Of a stretch of DNA of 64,000 bases, positions 51,311 to 60,281 are shown piece by piece. How positions within the stretch are numbered: position 1 is the first letter of the stretch; the number at the start of each line of letters is the position of its first letter. Made by a program: the position numbers and the translations under genes. Source of the DNA: Dyadobacter sp. CY312 (GTDB lineage Bacteria; Bacteroidota; Bacteroidia; Cytophagales; Spirosomataceae); the NCBI RefSeq assembly GCF_021390535.1, contig NZ_JAJUXG010000019.1:124001-188000 (forward strand). Reading direction: 5' to 3'. The notes under the pieces are model-generated. The model made no database searches, had not been told where the DNA came from, and worked only from the letters and a program-made list of their open reading frames with translations.

Positions 51311-52201
51311 TTATTTCGTATTCTGTTCCTTAATCACATCAATGAAATGATGAAGCTCGGAAGCACGTTCGGGGCTGGAATCGGGGTAGCTCATGTCCAT
51401 CTTTTTCAATTCTTCCACGATAATTTTCCCGACGGTTAACCTGAGATTCTTCTTATCGTCAGCTGGTACAACAAACCATGGAGCCTTTTTCGAAGCAGTT
51501 TCGTTGATACAATCTTCATAGGCTTTCATATACTCATCCCACTGCTCCCGCACTTTGACATCCTGTTCTTCGAATTTCCAGTTTTTAGAAGGGTCTTCTA
51601 TCCGTTCAATCAGCCTTTCGGCCTGCTCTTCTTTGGATACATTAAGGAAGAATTTTACTACCCTTATACCATTACGATGAAGGTATTTTTCCAGGTTCTT
51701 GATGTCCGAATAACGATGTTTAAAAACCTTATCTAAATCAGAAGTCAGTTCCAGCGGAAGACGCTGCGAGTTCAATAATATGGATGGATCCACTTTCACT
51801 ACCAACACTTCTTCATAGTAGCTGCGGTTAAATATAGTGATTGTGCCACGTTGTGGGAGTACAGCATTGGTTCTCCATAGAAAGTCATGACCCAGTTCGG
51901 TATCTGACGGTCTTTTAAATGAATGAATTTTTACGCCAACGGGATTGACCCCGGAAAGAACATGTTTGATGGTGCCATCTTTTCCGGCAGCATCCATGGC
52001 TTGGAATATCACCAGCAGACCGTATCGGTTGTGTGCATACATCATACTCTGTAATTCATCCATTTCCCGTGCAGATTCTGCCAGCATGGATTCGTACTCC
52101 TGCTTGTTGTCGTAAATATCCTTCAAGCGCGTTTTGGCTTTCGTAATATCAAACTTTTGCGTTCCGTCAACGCGATACTGATCTGAATTGAAACTGGACA
52201 T
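51311..52201 (-). CDS. Polyphosphate kinase 2 family protein
   Basis: 296 residues. Walker A MDAAGKDGT (about 69-77), the lid and Walker B region TIFNRSYYEEVLVVKV, and FKRPSDTELGHDFLWR are typical of PPK2. These enzymes use polyphosphate to phosphorylate nucleotides (ADP, GDP or AMP depending on class). The length points to a one-domain PPK2, but the class cannot be assigned confidently here. Convergent with the coiled-coil gene and 27 bases after rdgB, so probably co-transcribed with it. Confidence 0.9.
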   Translation of the reverse strand: MSSFNSDQYRVDGTQKFDITKAKTRLKDIYDNKQEYESMLAESAREMDELQSMMYAHNRYGLLVIFQAMDAAGKDGTIKHVLSGVNPVGVKIHSFKRPSDTELGHDFLWRTNAVLPQRGTITIFNRSYYEEVLVVKVDPSILLNSQRLPLELTSDLDKVFKHRYSDIKNLEKYLHRNGIRVVKFFLNVSKEEQAERLIERIEDPSKNWKFEEQDVKVREQWDEYMKAYEDCINETASKKAPWFVVPADDKKNLRLTVGKIIVEELKKMDMSYPDSSPERASELHHFIDVIKEQNTK

Positions 52202-52228
52202 ATACAGGAAATTGATGGTTTAATTGAA

Positions 52229-52804
52229 TTACAGTTCCTTTAAAAATTTGTTGAGCTTTTCGAAAGCGCGAGCTCTGTGACTTAGTTTGCCTTTCTCAAC
52301 CATTGTCATTTCGGCAAACGTACGTTCGTACCCACTGGGTAAAAATATTGGATCGTAGCCGAAGCCCTGGTCTCCTTTTTTTTCGGCAATAATCTCTCCT
52401 TCAACAATTCCTTCAAATTGATTGTAGTTACCGTCAAGAACAAGGGTAATAACAGTTTTAAACTTCGCTTTACGATTATCTGAGGTAACCAGCTTAGTGA
52501 GTAAAAGATCCATGTTGTCGTCTGCGTTTCTCTGGGGACCCGCATATCTGGCAGAGAGCACGCCCGGCTCCCCATTGAGTGATTCCACTTCCAGTCCCGT
52601 GTCGTCGGAAAAGCAATTGATACCGTACTTCTCCCAAATGTACTCAGCTTTCTGAGCAGAGTTTTCTGCGATGGTACTTCTTGTCTCAGGAATGTCATCG
52701 GTGCAGCCTATTTCGGCAAGTGTAACAAGCGAAAACGTGTCACCAAGCATCGTTTGAACTTCCTGAAGTTTGTGAATATTATTCGTAGCAAAGCAAAGTT
52801 TCAT
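52229..52804 (-). CDS. rdgB: Non-canonical purine NTP pyrophosphatase (RdgB/HAM1)
   Basis: 191 residues. FATNNIHKLQEVQTML at the start, CFSDDTGLEVESLNGEPGV with SARYAG next, FGYDPIFLPSGY and KGKLSHRARAFEKL are the family motifs. It hydrolyses dITP, XTP and similar purines to the monophosphates and so keeps deaminated bases out of DNA. The gene precedes the PPK2 gene on the same strand. Terminator of the FKBP gene lies 32 bases upstream. Confidence 0.96.
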   Translation of the reverse strand: MKLCFATNNIHKLQEVQTMLGDTFSLVTLAEIGCTDDIPETRSTIAENSAQKAEYIWEKYGINCFSDDTGLEVESLNGEPGVLSARYAGPQRNADDNMDLLLTKLVTSDNRKAKFKTVITLVLDGNYNQFEGIVEGEIIAEKKGDQGFGYDPIFLPSGYERTFAEMTMVEKGKLSHRARAFEKLNKFLKEL

Positions 52805-52836
52805 AGCCTTGTGATTTTAATAAAGATGCATATTAA

Positions 52837-52869
52837 TAAAAAACGGCTACTCTTGCGAAGCAGCCGTTT
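52837..52869 (-). terminator. Terminator of the FKBP gene
   Basis: On the minus strand AAACGGCT (52862-52869) pairs with AGCCGTTT (52841-52848), followed by a T-rich run (TTTTTATTAAT). It lies about 20 bases beyond the stop at 52892. Confidence 0.8.
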
Positions 52870-52891
52870 AGATTTCAGATCGTTGTGTCCA

Positions 52892-53791
52892 TTATCTGGT
52901 TGGAGGAGCACCTGCACCAGCAGGCTGTGCTTGTCCTTTTACAACATCCAGCAATTCCATATCAAATTTCAATACTGAGTTTCCAGGGATAGGACCATTT
53001 GTTTCGGGCCCGTAAGCCATTCCCGAAGGAATAATAAGAACACCTTTAGATCCTTTTTTCATCAATGTAAGTCCTTCTTCCCATCCCGGAATTACCATGC
53101 CTGCACCAATTGTTAATTGAAGAGGTTCTTTGCCTTTTGAGCTATCGAATTCTTTTCCATCAAGCAACTTTCCTGTGTAGTGGGCTTTAATGTTGTCACC
53201 AGGCGCAGGATTTGGCCCTGTTCCTTCAACTTCAGGAATGTAATACAAGCCAGATGCCGTTTTTACAGCTTTCGCTTTCAGATTATTCTTAACAAGATAG
53301 TCCTCAATAAGTTTTGCCTCAATTGCTTTTTGCTTGGTTCCTGCTTCTGATTGCTCCTTCTGGAATTCCTCAGTAGTAAGAATGCTGACAACCTTAACAG
53401 TAAAGCTCAATTCCGATCCTTTTTTGATCATAGGAGGCATTGGCTGCATAATTTTGGCATAAAGTGTATCGGCGCTGATTGTAATTTTAGCACTGTCACC
53501 CGTTGCAAGTAAAGCAAGGCCCTCTTCAAAACTTCCTTTATACTGAGGCGCCTGCAAAACCATTTTCTGTGGGGTTCCTTCTTTATAAGTATCGCGAAGT
53601 GTTGAATCACTGCCATTTTTCAATACAAAATGGAAAGTCATGATATCACCAAGCTTTGCTTTTCTTGCTTTGTCGTCGTGTTCGAAGATCTGGTATTTCA
53701 GGCCATTTTCTGTAACCTGAGTACGGTATTGGTTGCAAGCGGCTGCGAGAATAGTTATGCCTACCGCATAACCGATTGTTTTAAGATTCAT
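52892..53791 (-). CDS. FKBP-type peptidyl-prolyl isomerase lipoprotein, two FKBP domains
   Basis: 299 residues. Lipobox LAAAC (Cys19). A degenerate N-terminal FKBP-like domain (about 45-145, KLGDIMTFHFVLKNGSDST) is followed by a complete FKBP domain (about 185-285, with AHYTGKLLDGKEFDSS, VIPGWEEGLTLMKKG and IIPSGMAYG). It would catalyse proline isomerisation and assist folding of envelope proteins. The mature protein ends with a Pro/Ala/Gly-rich tail. Such lipoproteins are common in Bacteroidota. Next gene (NrnA-like) is on the same strand. Confidence 0.93.
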   Translation of the reverse strand: MNLKTIGYAVGITILAAACNQYRTQVTENGLKYQIFEHDDKARKAKLGDIMTFHFVLKNGSDSTLRDTYKEGTPQKMVLQAPQYKGSFEEGLALLATGDSAKITISADTLYAKIMQPMPPMIKKGSELSFTVKVVSILTTEEFQKEQSEAGTKQKAIEAKLIEDYLVKNNLKAKAVKTASGLYYIPEVEGTGPNPAPGDNIKAHYTGKLLDGKEFDSSKGKEPLQLTIGAGMVIPGWEEGLTLMKKGSKGVLIIPSGMAYGPETNGPIPGNSVLKFDMELLDVVKGQAQPAGAGAPPTR

Positions 53792-53844
53792 TGGATAATT
53801 GTAAATTAAAAAAATATAAAGTTGAATATTATGAAATTCTATCG

Positions 53845-54879
53845 TTAGTCAACGCTTAAAAGTGCTTCCCGGTATGATGGCAATACGGATAAAAATCGAT
53901 CTACTGTTTCTTTTATAGACTGTTCAGATCTTCCTCCTGACGCATTCTTGTGCCCACCGCCGCTGAAATGGCTGCTCGCAAGATCACGCACAGAAAATCC
54001 ACCCACCGATCGGAAAGAAATCTTTATTTCGCCTTTTCTTTCTATAAAAAGTGCCGACATCACCACATTCTCTACTTGTAAGCCATAGTTTACAATGCCT
54101 TCAGTTTCACCCGGACTCGAGTTATACCTGATCAGTTCCGCTTCGGTAAGCACCATATAGGCGGTACGAAATTCCGGTATTACAATCAGTTTCTGAGAAA
54201 GTACGTATCCTAAAAACTGTAATCTGGAAAGAGGGGCATTGTCGTAGATTAGCCTGTGCACCCTGCTTGCGTCAAATCCTGTTAGCATCAGGTCGGCTAC
54301 TGCCAGGTGTACCTCCGGTGTCACATTTGCATGGCGAAAAGATCCGGTATCGGTCATGATGCCCGCATACAAACATTCAGCCATGGATTTGTTTATTACA
54401 TCTGTAACAGCAGCACCCGGCTCCATTTCTCTTATTAAGGAATATACAAGCTGAGCCGTAGCGGCAGCATATGTATCCCAGATCATCCACTTTGCAAAAT
54501 GCTCAGGTTCCAGATGGTGATCTATCATCATTTTATCTGCCTTGGCATCCTGCACTACTTTTCCCAGATCTTTGAGACGAGATAGTACCGAAAAATCAAG
54601 ACAGCAAATGAGGGAAGCCTCTTCAATTTTTGTTTTACAAATTCGCTGATCACCAGCTCTTTCGTAAATTAAAACCTGCTCAATACCAGGAAGCCAGGCA
54701 AGGTTGGCTGTATAGTCGGTAGGGCTGATAACCGTTACCGCATGACCTTTTTGTATCAAATAGCTCGCCCATCCCAGCGAAGAGCCCAGCGCGTCAGCGT
54801 CAGGATCTCTATGCATCGTGATGACGATATTTTGAGGAGTGGAAAAAAAAGTAATTAACTCTTCAACAGTTTGATTCAC
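53845..54879 (-). CDS. DHH-family phosphoesterase (NrnA-like oligoribonuclease / pAp phosphatase)
   Basis: 344 residues. DHH motifs: MHRDPDADALGSSLG, CLDFSVLSR and MMIDHHLEPEHF; the C-terminal DHHA1 domain has FSGGGHKNASGGR. NrnA-type enzymes degrade nanoRNA (2-5 nt) and convert 3'-phosphoadenosine 5'-phosphate to AMP. The length fits (about 315-345). Mn2+ would be held by the Asp/His residues. It is directly upstream of the FKBP gene with 53 bases between. Confidence 0.94.
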   Translation of the reverse strand: MNQTVEELITFFSTPQNIVITMHRDPDADALGSSLGWASYLIQKGHAVTVISPTDYTANLAWLPGIEQVLIYERAGDQRICKTKIEEASLICCLDFSVLSRLKDLGKVVQDAKADKMMIDHHLEPEHFAKWMIWDTYAAATAQLVYSLIREMEPGAAVTDVINKSMAECLYAGIMTDTGSFRHANVTPEVHLAVADLMLTGFDASRVHRLIYDNAPLSRLQFLGYVLSQKLIVIPEFRTAYMVLTEAELIRYNSSPGETEGIVNYGLQVENVVMSALFIERKGEIKISFRSVGGFSVRDLASSHFSGGGHKNASGGRSEQSIKETVDRFLSVLPSYREALLSVD

Positions 54880-55021
54880 AGTTCTTTGGTTCGGAAGAAG
54901 GCTTCTTAGACGTTAGATTAAGGCACAAAATTAACAAAACTGTTGGGATTTGTTCAATCTTGATTACTAAAGGCTTAATCTCTTTATGCCTTTTTCTGAC
55001 ATACATGGTTGTAGTCAGTAA

Positions 55022-55055
55022 TTGTCGAGGTTATAATTGAAAAATAGTAAGTTTG
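55022..55055 (+). promoter_or_regulatory. Probable ndk promoter
   Basis: TAAGTTTG at 55048-55055 is a -7 box. TTG at 55022-55024 with a 23-base spacer is a possible -33 box, slightly long. The box is 25 bases before the ndk ATG. Confidence 0.5.
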
Positions 55056-55079
55056 TGAGAAATAAAATTTAGAGAGCAT

Positions 55080-55499
55080 ATGTCAACGAATAAAACATTC
55101 ACAATGATTAAGCCTGACGCCGTTGCAGACGGGAATTCAGGTGCTATAATTAAAATGATCGAGGAAGCAGGTTTCCGTATCGTAGCATTGAAGAAAACAC
55201 AACTGACTCCTGAGCGTGCAGGACAGTTTTATGCGGTACATGCAGAGCGTCCTTTCTACAACGATTTATGTAAATACATGTCGTCGGGACCTATCATTCC
55301 TATTATTTTGGAAAAGGAGAATGCTGTTGCAGATTTCCGTACCCTTATAGGCGCTACCAACCCTGCCAATGCAGATGAAGGTACAATCCGCAAATTGTTT
55401 GCAAAATCGATTGAAGCTAATGCAATACACGGTTCGGATTCCGATGAAAATGCACAAATTGAAGGCAGTTTCTTCTTTGGAAATGTAGAGCAATTCTGA
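55080..55499 (+). CDS. ndk: Nucleoside diphosphate kinase
   Basis: 139 residues. FTMIKPDAVADGNSGAIIKM at the start, and the C-terminal IHGSDSDENAQ contains the catalytic histidine in NAIHGSD. It equilibrates nucleoside di- and triphosphates with ATP as donor through a phosphohistidine. Alone between a divergent NrnA-like gene and a convergent fasciclin gene, with which it shares a long terminator. Confidence 0.98.
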   Translation: MSTNKTFTMIKPDAVADGNSGAIIKMIEEAGFRIVALKKTQLTPERAGQFYAVHAERPFYNDLCKYMSSGPIIPIILEKENAVADFRTLIGATNPANADEGTIRKLFAKSIEANAIHGSDSDENAQIEGSFFFGNVEQF

Positions 55500-55508
55500 T
55501 ATACGAGC

Positions 55509-55562
55509 TTATAAAACAAGAATAGCCGTTCGGTGGACCGAACGGCTATTCTTGTTTTATAA
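55509..55562. terminator. 54-bp perfect palindrome, bidirectional terminator
   Basis: Every base from 55509 to 55534 is complementary to 55537-55562, with only GG at the centre. The stem starts TTATAAAACAAGAATAGCC and reads the same on both strands. It ends 6 bases before the stop of the convergent fasciclin gene and starts 10 bases after ndk. Terminator function is inferred from place and T/A-rich ends. Confidence 0.9.
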
Positions 55563-55567
55563 AATAC

Positions 55568-56083
55568 TTATTTCTTTATGATGAGTAACTGATCTACCAC
55601 CTGAATTATACCTCCGTCGGTATTTACATTTTTCTGAACAATAACCGCATTGTTGTTAATTGTTACAGTTGTAGTGTCTAGTCCTTTCTGAATGGTCAAC
55701 TCTTGTCCATTAAGCATCGTGTATTTTCCTTCCTTAAGATCAGCAGCTGTTTTTCTCTTCGCCAGAGTGTGATATTTGAGAAAAGAATTGACCGAATCCT
55801 TAGACCAACCCAACACTTGGGTTGACGACAGACCTGCTCGTAGGAATGCGGTGTTATTTGGAGCAAAAAAAGTAAAATTTTCAGTCCGAAATGCATCAGT
55901 TCCTTTTATCCCTGTAATAATTTCATTTAGCGTACTGAACTGCTCATTTTCTGATATTACATCAGTAACCGTTTTTGGCTTCACAAGGTCCTTATCATTT
56001 TCCTGGCAGGAAAGAAGGGCTCCCGAAAACAATAGAGCAAATAAAAATGCCTTGTACCGGCCTGTGAAATAGGTTTCTTTCAT
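55568..56083 (-). CDS. Fasciclin-domain lipoprotein
   Basis: 171 residues. The signal ends ALLSC (Cys26). A single fasciclin (FAS1) domain follows, with FTFFAPNNTAFLRAG, LKYHTLAKRKTAADLKEGKY and the terminal GGIIQVVDQLLIIKK. FAS1 domains are adhesion or matrix-binding modules; in Bacteroidota these lipoproteins have unknown partners. Convergent with ndk. A start at 56083 gives 25 residues before the lipid Cys, a usual length. Confidence 0.9.
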   Translation of the reverse strand: MKETYFTGRYKAFLFALLFSGALLSCQENDKDLVKPKTVTDVISENEQFSTLNEIITGIKGTDAFRTENFTFFAPNNTAFLRAGLSSTQVLGWSKDSVNSFLKYHTLAKRKTAADLKEGKYTMLNGQELTIQKGLDTTTVTINNNAVIVQKNVNTDGGIIQVVDQLLIIKK

Positions 56084-56172
56084 AACTTACGCATTGTTAA
56101 TTTTCGTAAAACTAATGTAAAATGAAGTTTTATGAATTGAAAAGCCAATATTTTTTTAATCCTAATCCCTTA

Positions 56173-56814
56173 ATGACAATGATGAAACTTAAACGTGTGA
56201 TGGCTGTTTGTATTGCAGTCCTGTTTATCAATTCAGCCTTTTTGGTGCTGAACGAACGTCAAAAAGTACAAAAAGCAAAACCAGTTAAACTATTTAATGG
56301 GAAAGATTTGACTGGTTGGAAGATTAACGGAACCGAAAAATGGTACGTGGAAAAAGGAGAGCTGATCTGCGAAAGTGGTCCGGATAAGGCGTACGGATAC
56401 CTGACAACCAATAAATTTTACAAAAATTTCGATTTGTCTCTGAAATTCAAACAGGATGCCAATGGGAATAGCGGCGTATTCTTTCGATCAACTGTGGACG
56501 GGACCAAAGTGGCGGGTTGGCAGGTAGAGGTTGCGCCGCCGAATCATGATACGGGTGGTGTATATGAATCCTATGGCAGAGGCTGGCTGGTACAAATCCC
56601 GGATGAAAAGGAAGGTTTTCTGAAAATGGGAGAATGGAACACCTTGCGTATTCGTGTGATGGGGGATAAGGTGCAAACGTGGCTGAATGGCAATGCGATG
56701 GTCGATTTTTCTGATGCAAAAATCGGTGCTGCTGATGGCTCATTAGCGCTTCAGATTCATGACGGAGGAGGGATAAAAGTCCGTTGGAAAGATATTTTGG
56801 TAGAGGAACTGTAA
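56173..56814 (+). CDS. DUF1080 (3-keto-disaccharide hydrolase-type) secreted protein
   Basis: 213 residues from the ATG at 56173; the frame also has an ATG at 56122, and others at 56179 and 56182, so the exact start is open. The shorter start gives a compact signal peptide (MMKLKRVMAVCIAVLFINSA). The domain reads KLFNGKDLTGWKINGTEKWY and NGNSGVFFRSTVDGTKVAGW, ending IKVRWKDILVEEL. It is the DUF1080/concanavalin-like fold of 3-keto-disaccharide hydrolases and related proteins. Whether it is an enzyme or only binds glycan is unproven. Confidence 0.87.
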   Translation: MTMMKLKRVMAVCIAVLFINSAFLVLNERQKVQKAKPVKLFNGKDLTGWKINGTEKWYVEKGELICESGPDKAYGYLTTNKFYKNFDLSLKFKQDANGNSGVFFRSTVDGTKVAGWQVEVAPPNHDTGGVYESYGRGWLVQIPDEKEGFLKMGEWNTLRIRVMGDKVQTWLNGNAMVDFSDAKIGAADGSLALQIHDGGGIKVRWKDILVEEL

Positions 56815-56985
56815 AATTCGGGTTTATACTCATTCCGTATTTACACCGGTTCATTCGATAAAAGATTACTTTCGTCGGAAATCATTTACAGAGAAGCTTC
56901 ATGCTTAATAGGTTTGTGTGGATAATCGCAAATACTGTTGATCATGGAGCTTTTTTTAATGCCCGAACATACTTAGCATAACAAA

Positions 56986-58422
56986 ATGAAGGACAGGGAC
57001 GCAACGGCTACAGCATCGAAAGGTTCTATGACTGCCTCATCATTCGATGGCCGTGATTTCAGTAATATGGATTTGGAAAATGTTGACTTCAGTTTTTCGA
57101 GCTTGCAGCAAACCAATTTTGACGGAGCCAACCTGAAAGGTGCCAAAATGAGGTTTTGTGTACTGGATCGCACTACATTCAAAAATGCAGACTTACGTAA
57201 TGCTGACCTCAGTTATAGTGCACTCACAGATGTAGATTTTAAAGAAGCGCAAGTTGAAGGGGCCAATTTTAGTTTTACCACCAGGGATAACTCTGCCGAT
57301 TGGAAAGATTTTAGTCTGATCGGATTGATTCAGAGTCCTGGATGGTTGGGTACCGTGGTTGCAGTAATTCTTGGCGCAATTATGCTGTATGGACTCAATG
57401 CCATAACCTATTTTACATCTGAAATATATCACACCTCGGAGCCGGTAAGGGAAGGGCTTTACCAGTATTTGGTTTTACAGAATTTGGTGGCCGGCGTGGT
57501 TGCCGTACTACTTTCCAAATTTCTGGCGGGCTGGCTTGATCGTTTTTCGAAAGTGCCGCTGCGCTATCTGATACTTTCCGCAATCATGTTCTTCGCAAAT
57601 ATCCTGGTAAGTATGGTCGTGTATTTTCAGTTTGGGATAAAGGCTGTGATGCGGTTCGCAGAACGCTACCCTGATGAAGCTGCGAAAAACGCACCGGGAT
57701 ACTGGTATGCGCTAGGCCCCATCATCGTGGCAAATGTGTTCTATTTCCTTATCACACAGGGTAAACAGATATCCAGAAAAATTTCTGATCAGGAATATCA
57801 ATTACTCAATCTGGAAAAACTCAAAACCAAAGCCGAACTTGACGCTCTCCAGGCACGTATCAATCCTCATTTTTTGTACAACGCACTTAACAGTATTGCC
57901 AGTCTGGTTCATGAGAATCCGGACAAGGCTGAGGAAATGACTTTGCTGTTGTCTAAACTGTTCAGATACACAACAGGACGAAAAACGGATGATTATTACG
58001 ATTCAATAAAGAATGAACTGGAAATGGTTCAGACATATCTTCAGGTAGAAAAAGTGCGGTTTGGCGACAGACTGAAATTTACAGTGAAGGTAGACCAGCC
58101 GGAACTCAGCGACTTGCAGGTCCCCAAATTTATCCTTCAACCTATTGTTGAAAATGCAATCAAACATGGCGTTTCTAAACTGGCTGACACGGGTACAATT
58201 GTGGTGAAAATTTATGAGAGGGCTGGCTGGCTGTACCTGTGTGTACACGACAACGGTCCTCGTTTTACAGAAGAAATGGGAACGGGCTACGGTATTCGCA
58301 GCATTCAGGAAAAACTTAAATTGCTTTATGGTGAAAACGCCAAAGTAGAACTGTTGAATGAACCGGAAAAAATGGTTTCTATTTCTATTAAAAAGTCAGC
58401 TATAATTAAACAACATCATTAA
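56986..58422 (+). CDS. LytS-type sensor histidine kinase with N-terminal pentapeptide repeats
   Basis: 478 residues. Residues about 18-95 are pentapeptide repeats (A/S-D/N-L/F-x-x type, e.g. FKNADLRNADLSYSALTDVD). Four hydrophobic segments follow (about 120-145, 155-180, 190-215 and 240-262). The kinase part has the LytS/YehU phospho-acceptor His295 in ARINPHFLYNALNSIASL and a HATPase_c domain with VENAIKHGVSK, HDNGPRFTEEMGTGYGIRSI. It should phosphorylate the LytTR regulator encoded 4 bases downstream. A pentapeptide sensor/anchor on such a kinase is unusual. Confidence 0.9.
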   Translation: MKDRDATATASKGSMTASSFDGRDFSNMDLENVDFSFSSLQQTNFDGANLKGAKMRFCVLDRTTFKNADLRNADLSYSALTDVDFKEAQVEGANFSFTTRDNSADWKDFSLIGLIQSPGWLGTVVAVILGAIMLYGLNAITYFTSEIYHTSEPVREGLYQYLVLQNLVAGVVAVLLSKFLAGWLDRFSKVPLRYLILSAIMFFANILVSMVVYFQFGIKAVMRFAERYPDEAAKNAPGYWYALGPIIVANVFYFLITQGKQISRKISDQEYQLLNLEKLKTKAELDALQARINPHFLYNALNSIASLVHENPDKAEEMTLLLSKLFRYTTGRKTDDYYDSIKNELEMVQTYLQVEKVRFGDRLKFTVKVDQPELSDLQVPKFILQPIVENAIKHGVSKLADTGTIVVKIYERAGWLYLCVHDNGPRFTEEMGTGYGIRSIQEKLKLLYGENAKVELLNEPEKMVSISIKKSAIIKQHH

Positions 58423-58426
58423 AGTC

Positions 58427-59203
58427 ATGAACTTTCCATTGAAAACGATTCTGATAGATGATGAATCACTTGCACTGAGCAGGCTCAGAAGGTTGTTGGA
58501 AAAACATCCTGAAACCTTTCAAATCGTTTCAGAAGCTCAGAATGGTGGAGAAGGGCTTGCGCAGATCAATAAATATCAGCCCGATCTTATCTTTCTGGAT
58601 ATCGAAATGCCGATTCTGAACGGATTCGAGATGTTGTCGAAACTAAACAGGATGCCAATGGTTGTTTTTTCCACCGCTTTTGATCAGTATGCCATACGTG
58701 CGTTCGAAGAAAACTCTGTTGATTACCTGCTCAAACCGGTTGAGAATGATAGGTTACTTAAAACCATCGATAAGTTACGGAATATGCCCCTGGCAGGAAA
58801 CACCAGTGTTCATAATCCTTATGCGGACAACTTGCTGAGGCTGCTTGAAGAAATGAAACCCAGGAAGGAGATATTTTCCTTATCGGTGAAAACCGGTGAC
58901 CGGATTTTACTAATTCAGTTGACGGAGATTACGCATTTCGAGGCAGAAGAAAAATACGTCTTTTTAAATACACTGGACGGGCAAAAGTATCTGCTCAGTT
59001 ACACGCTTACTTCACTGGAAGAAAAACTTCCCGATCATTTCCTGCGAATAAGCCGGGCAGGTATTGTCAATTCCCACCATATCAAAGAAATCCAGAAGCA
59101 CTTCAATGGTAAGTTCACCATTCTGATGCGCGACCGCAAATCTTCTCAGTTGTCAAGTGGTAGCACTTACGGTGAAGTAATACGCCATCTTCTTGATAAT
59201 TAA
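58427..59203 (+). CDS. LytTR-family response regulator
   Basis: 258 residues. Receiver domain (1-~120) with phospho-acceptor Asp58 in LIFLDIEMPILNG and conserved Lys in DYLLKPVEN. LytTR DNA-binding domain (about 150-255) with LTEITHFEAEEKYVFLNTLD and FLRISRAGIVNSHHIKEIQK. It begins 4 bases after the kinase stop, so the two form a coupled pair. Targets are unknown. Confidence 0.95.
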   Translation: MNFPLKTILIDDESLALSRLRRLLEKHPETFQIVSEAQNGGEGLAQINKYQPDLIFLDIEMPILNGFEMLSKLNRMPMVVFSTAFDQYAIRAFEENSVDYLLKPVENDRLLKTIDKLRNMPLAGNTSVHNPYADNLLRLLEEMKPRKEIFSLSVKTGDRILLIQLTEITHFEAEEKYVFLNTLDGQKYLLSYTLTSLEEKLPDHFLRISRAGIVNSHHIKEIQKHFNGKFTILMRDRKSSQLSSGSTYGEVIRHLLDN

Positions 59204-59522
59204 TCGGATTCGGATATTTTCGGTTGCTTTACATATAGATTTTGAAGACGCCGTACTTATTCCTAAATTGCGCCCCTGTTAAAAATATGCAATTAAATTT
59301 TGGCTATTAATTTGCTGTTAATCAGGATGTTTGGGGCGTAATGTTCGTTTTTATCGTTAAGAAATTTACTTCTTTCGACACAAAAGGACGTCAACGTGCG
59401 TATCTGTTCCTGACAAAGCAGGTGCCTAAAAGGCGCGAAAACAAAAAAATAGACCAGAATTTTATTTTTTGCAGTCAAGGGTCAATTTGTTTTGTTAAAA
59501 AAGGTTAAAGAGTTCAGGTACA
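59204..59522. other. Intergenic region before uppS
   Basis: 319 bases, AT-rich, no gene. TATTTTTTGCAG at 59463-59474 is close to the promoter boxes seen elsewhere (TAnnTTTG with one extra base), about 50 bases before the uppS ATG. A small hairpin GTGCCT-AAA-AGGCGC lies near 59420-59435. Confidence 0.5.
59463..59474 (+). promoter_or_regulatory. Weak promoter-like element before uppS
   Basis: TATTTTTTGCAG differs from TAnnTTTG only by one extra T between TA and TTTG. The trailing TTTGCAG is identical to that at rpsL and rplC. No clear -33 box. Confidence 0.4.
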
Positions 59523-60275
59523 ATGAAGGAACTCATTGATGTAGGCAATCTGCCAAAGCACATAGCCGTTATCATGGACGGTAACGGAAGATGGGCTCAA
59601 AACCAGGGAGCAGCGCGTATTTTTGGGCATCGTAATGCTATCAAGGCAGTTAGAGAAGTTACAGAAGGCTGTGCCGAGCTCGGTATTTCTTATTTGACTC
59701 TTTATGCTTTTTCAACAGAAAACTGGGGTCGTCCCGAGTTTGAAGTACGCGCTTTGATGGAACTGCTGGTGCAGTCAATCCGTAACGAGTTGCCTACGAT
59801 GATGAAAAACAACGTAAAACTGGATACGATAGGTGACATAAATAGCCTTCCCGGTAGTTGCCAGAGACAATTGGCAGAGGCATCGGAGGCTACCAAGGAC
59901 AATACAGGTCTTAACTTGATTCTGGCATTGGGATACAGCGGCAAATGGGACATTACTCAGGCTGTTAAAAAGCTGGCTGCTGATGTAAAAAGCGGCGTTT
60001 TAAGTCCATCAGATATCAATGAAGATGTTTTAGCAGCACAATTGTCCACAGGAGCAAGACCAGAAGTGGATCTGATGCTTCGGACTGGTGGCGATCATCG
60101 GATTAGTAATTTCCTGTTGTGGCAACTCGCTTATGCTGAATTGTATTTTTACGAAGACCTATTTTGGCCGGATTTCAGAAGAGAACATCTTTATCAGGCA
60201 ATAATGGCTTACCAGGGCACAGAGAGGCGTTTTGGGAAAACAGGTGAACAAATAAAAGCGAATAGTGCTAAGTAG
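59523..60275 (+). CDS. uppS: Isoprenyl (undecaprenyl) diphosphate synthase
   Basis: 250 residues. HIAVIMDGNGRWAQNQG holds the catalytic Asp; STENWGRPEFEVRALMELL and the C-terminal RTGGDHRISNFLLWQLAYAE are the family signatures. It makes undecaprenyl diphosphate by cis-condensing isopentenyl units, the lipid carrier for peptidoglycan and other polymers. It precedes bamA by 6 bases, an arrangement common in Bacteroidota, so envelope lipid and outer-membrane assembly genes are co-expressed. Confidence 0.97.
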   Translation: MKELIDVGNLPKHIAVIMDGNGRWAQNQGAARIFGHRNAIKAVREVTEGCAELGISYLTLYAFSTENWGRPEFEVRALMELLVQSIRNELPTMMKNNVKLDTIGDINSLPGSCQRQLAEASEATKDNTGLNLILALGYSGKWDITQAVKKLAADVKSGVLSPSDINEDVLAAQLSTGARPEVDLMLRTGGDHRISNFLLWQLAYAELYFYEDLFWPDFRREHLYQAIMAYQGTERRFGKTGEQIKANSAK

Positions 60276-60281
60276 AATAAT

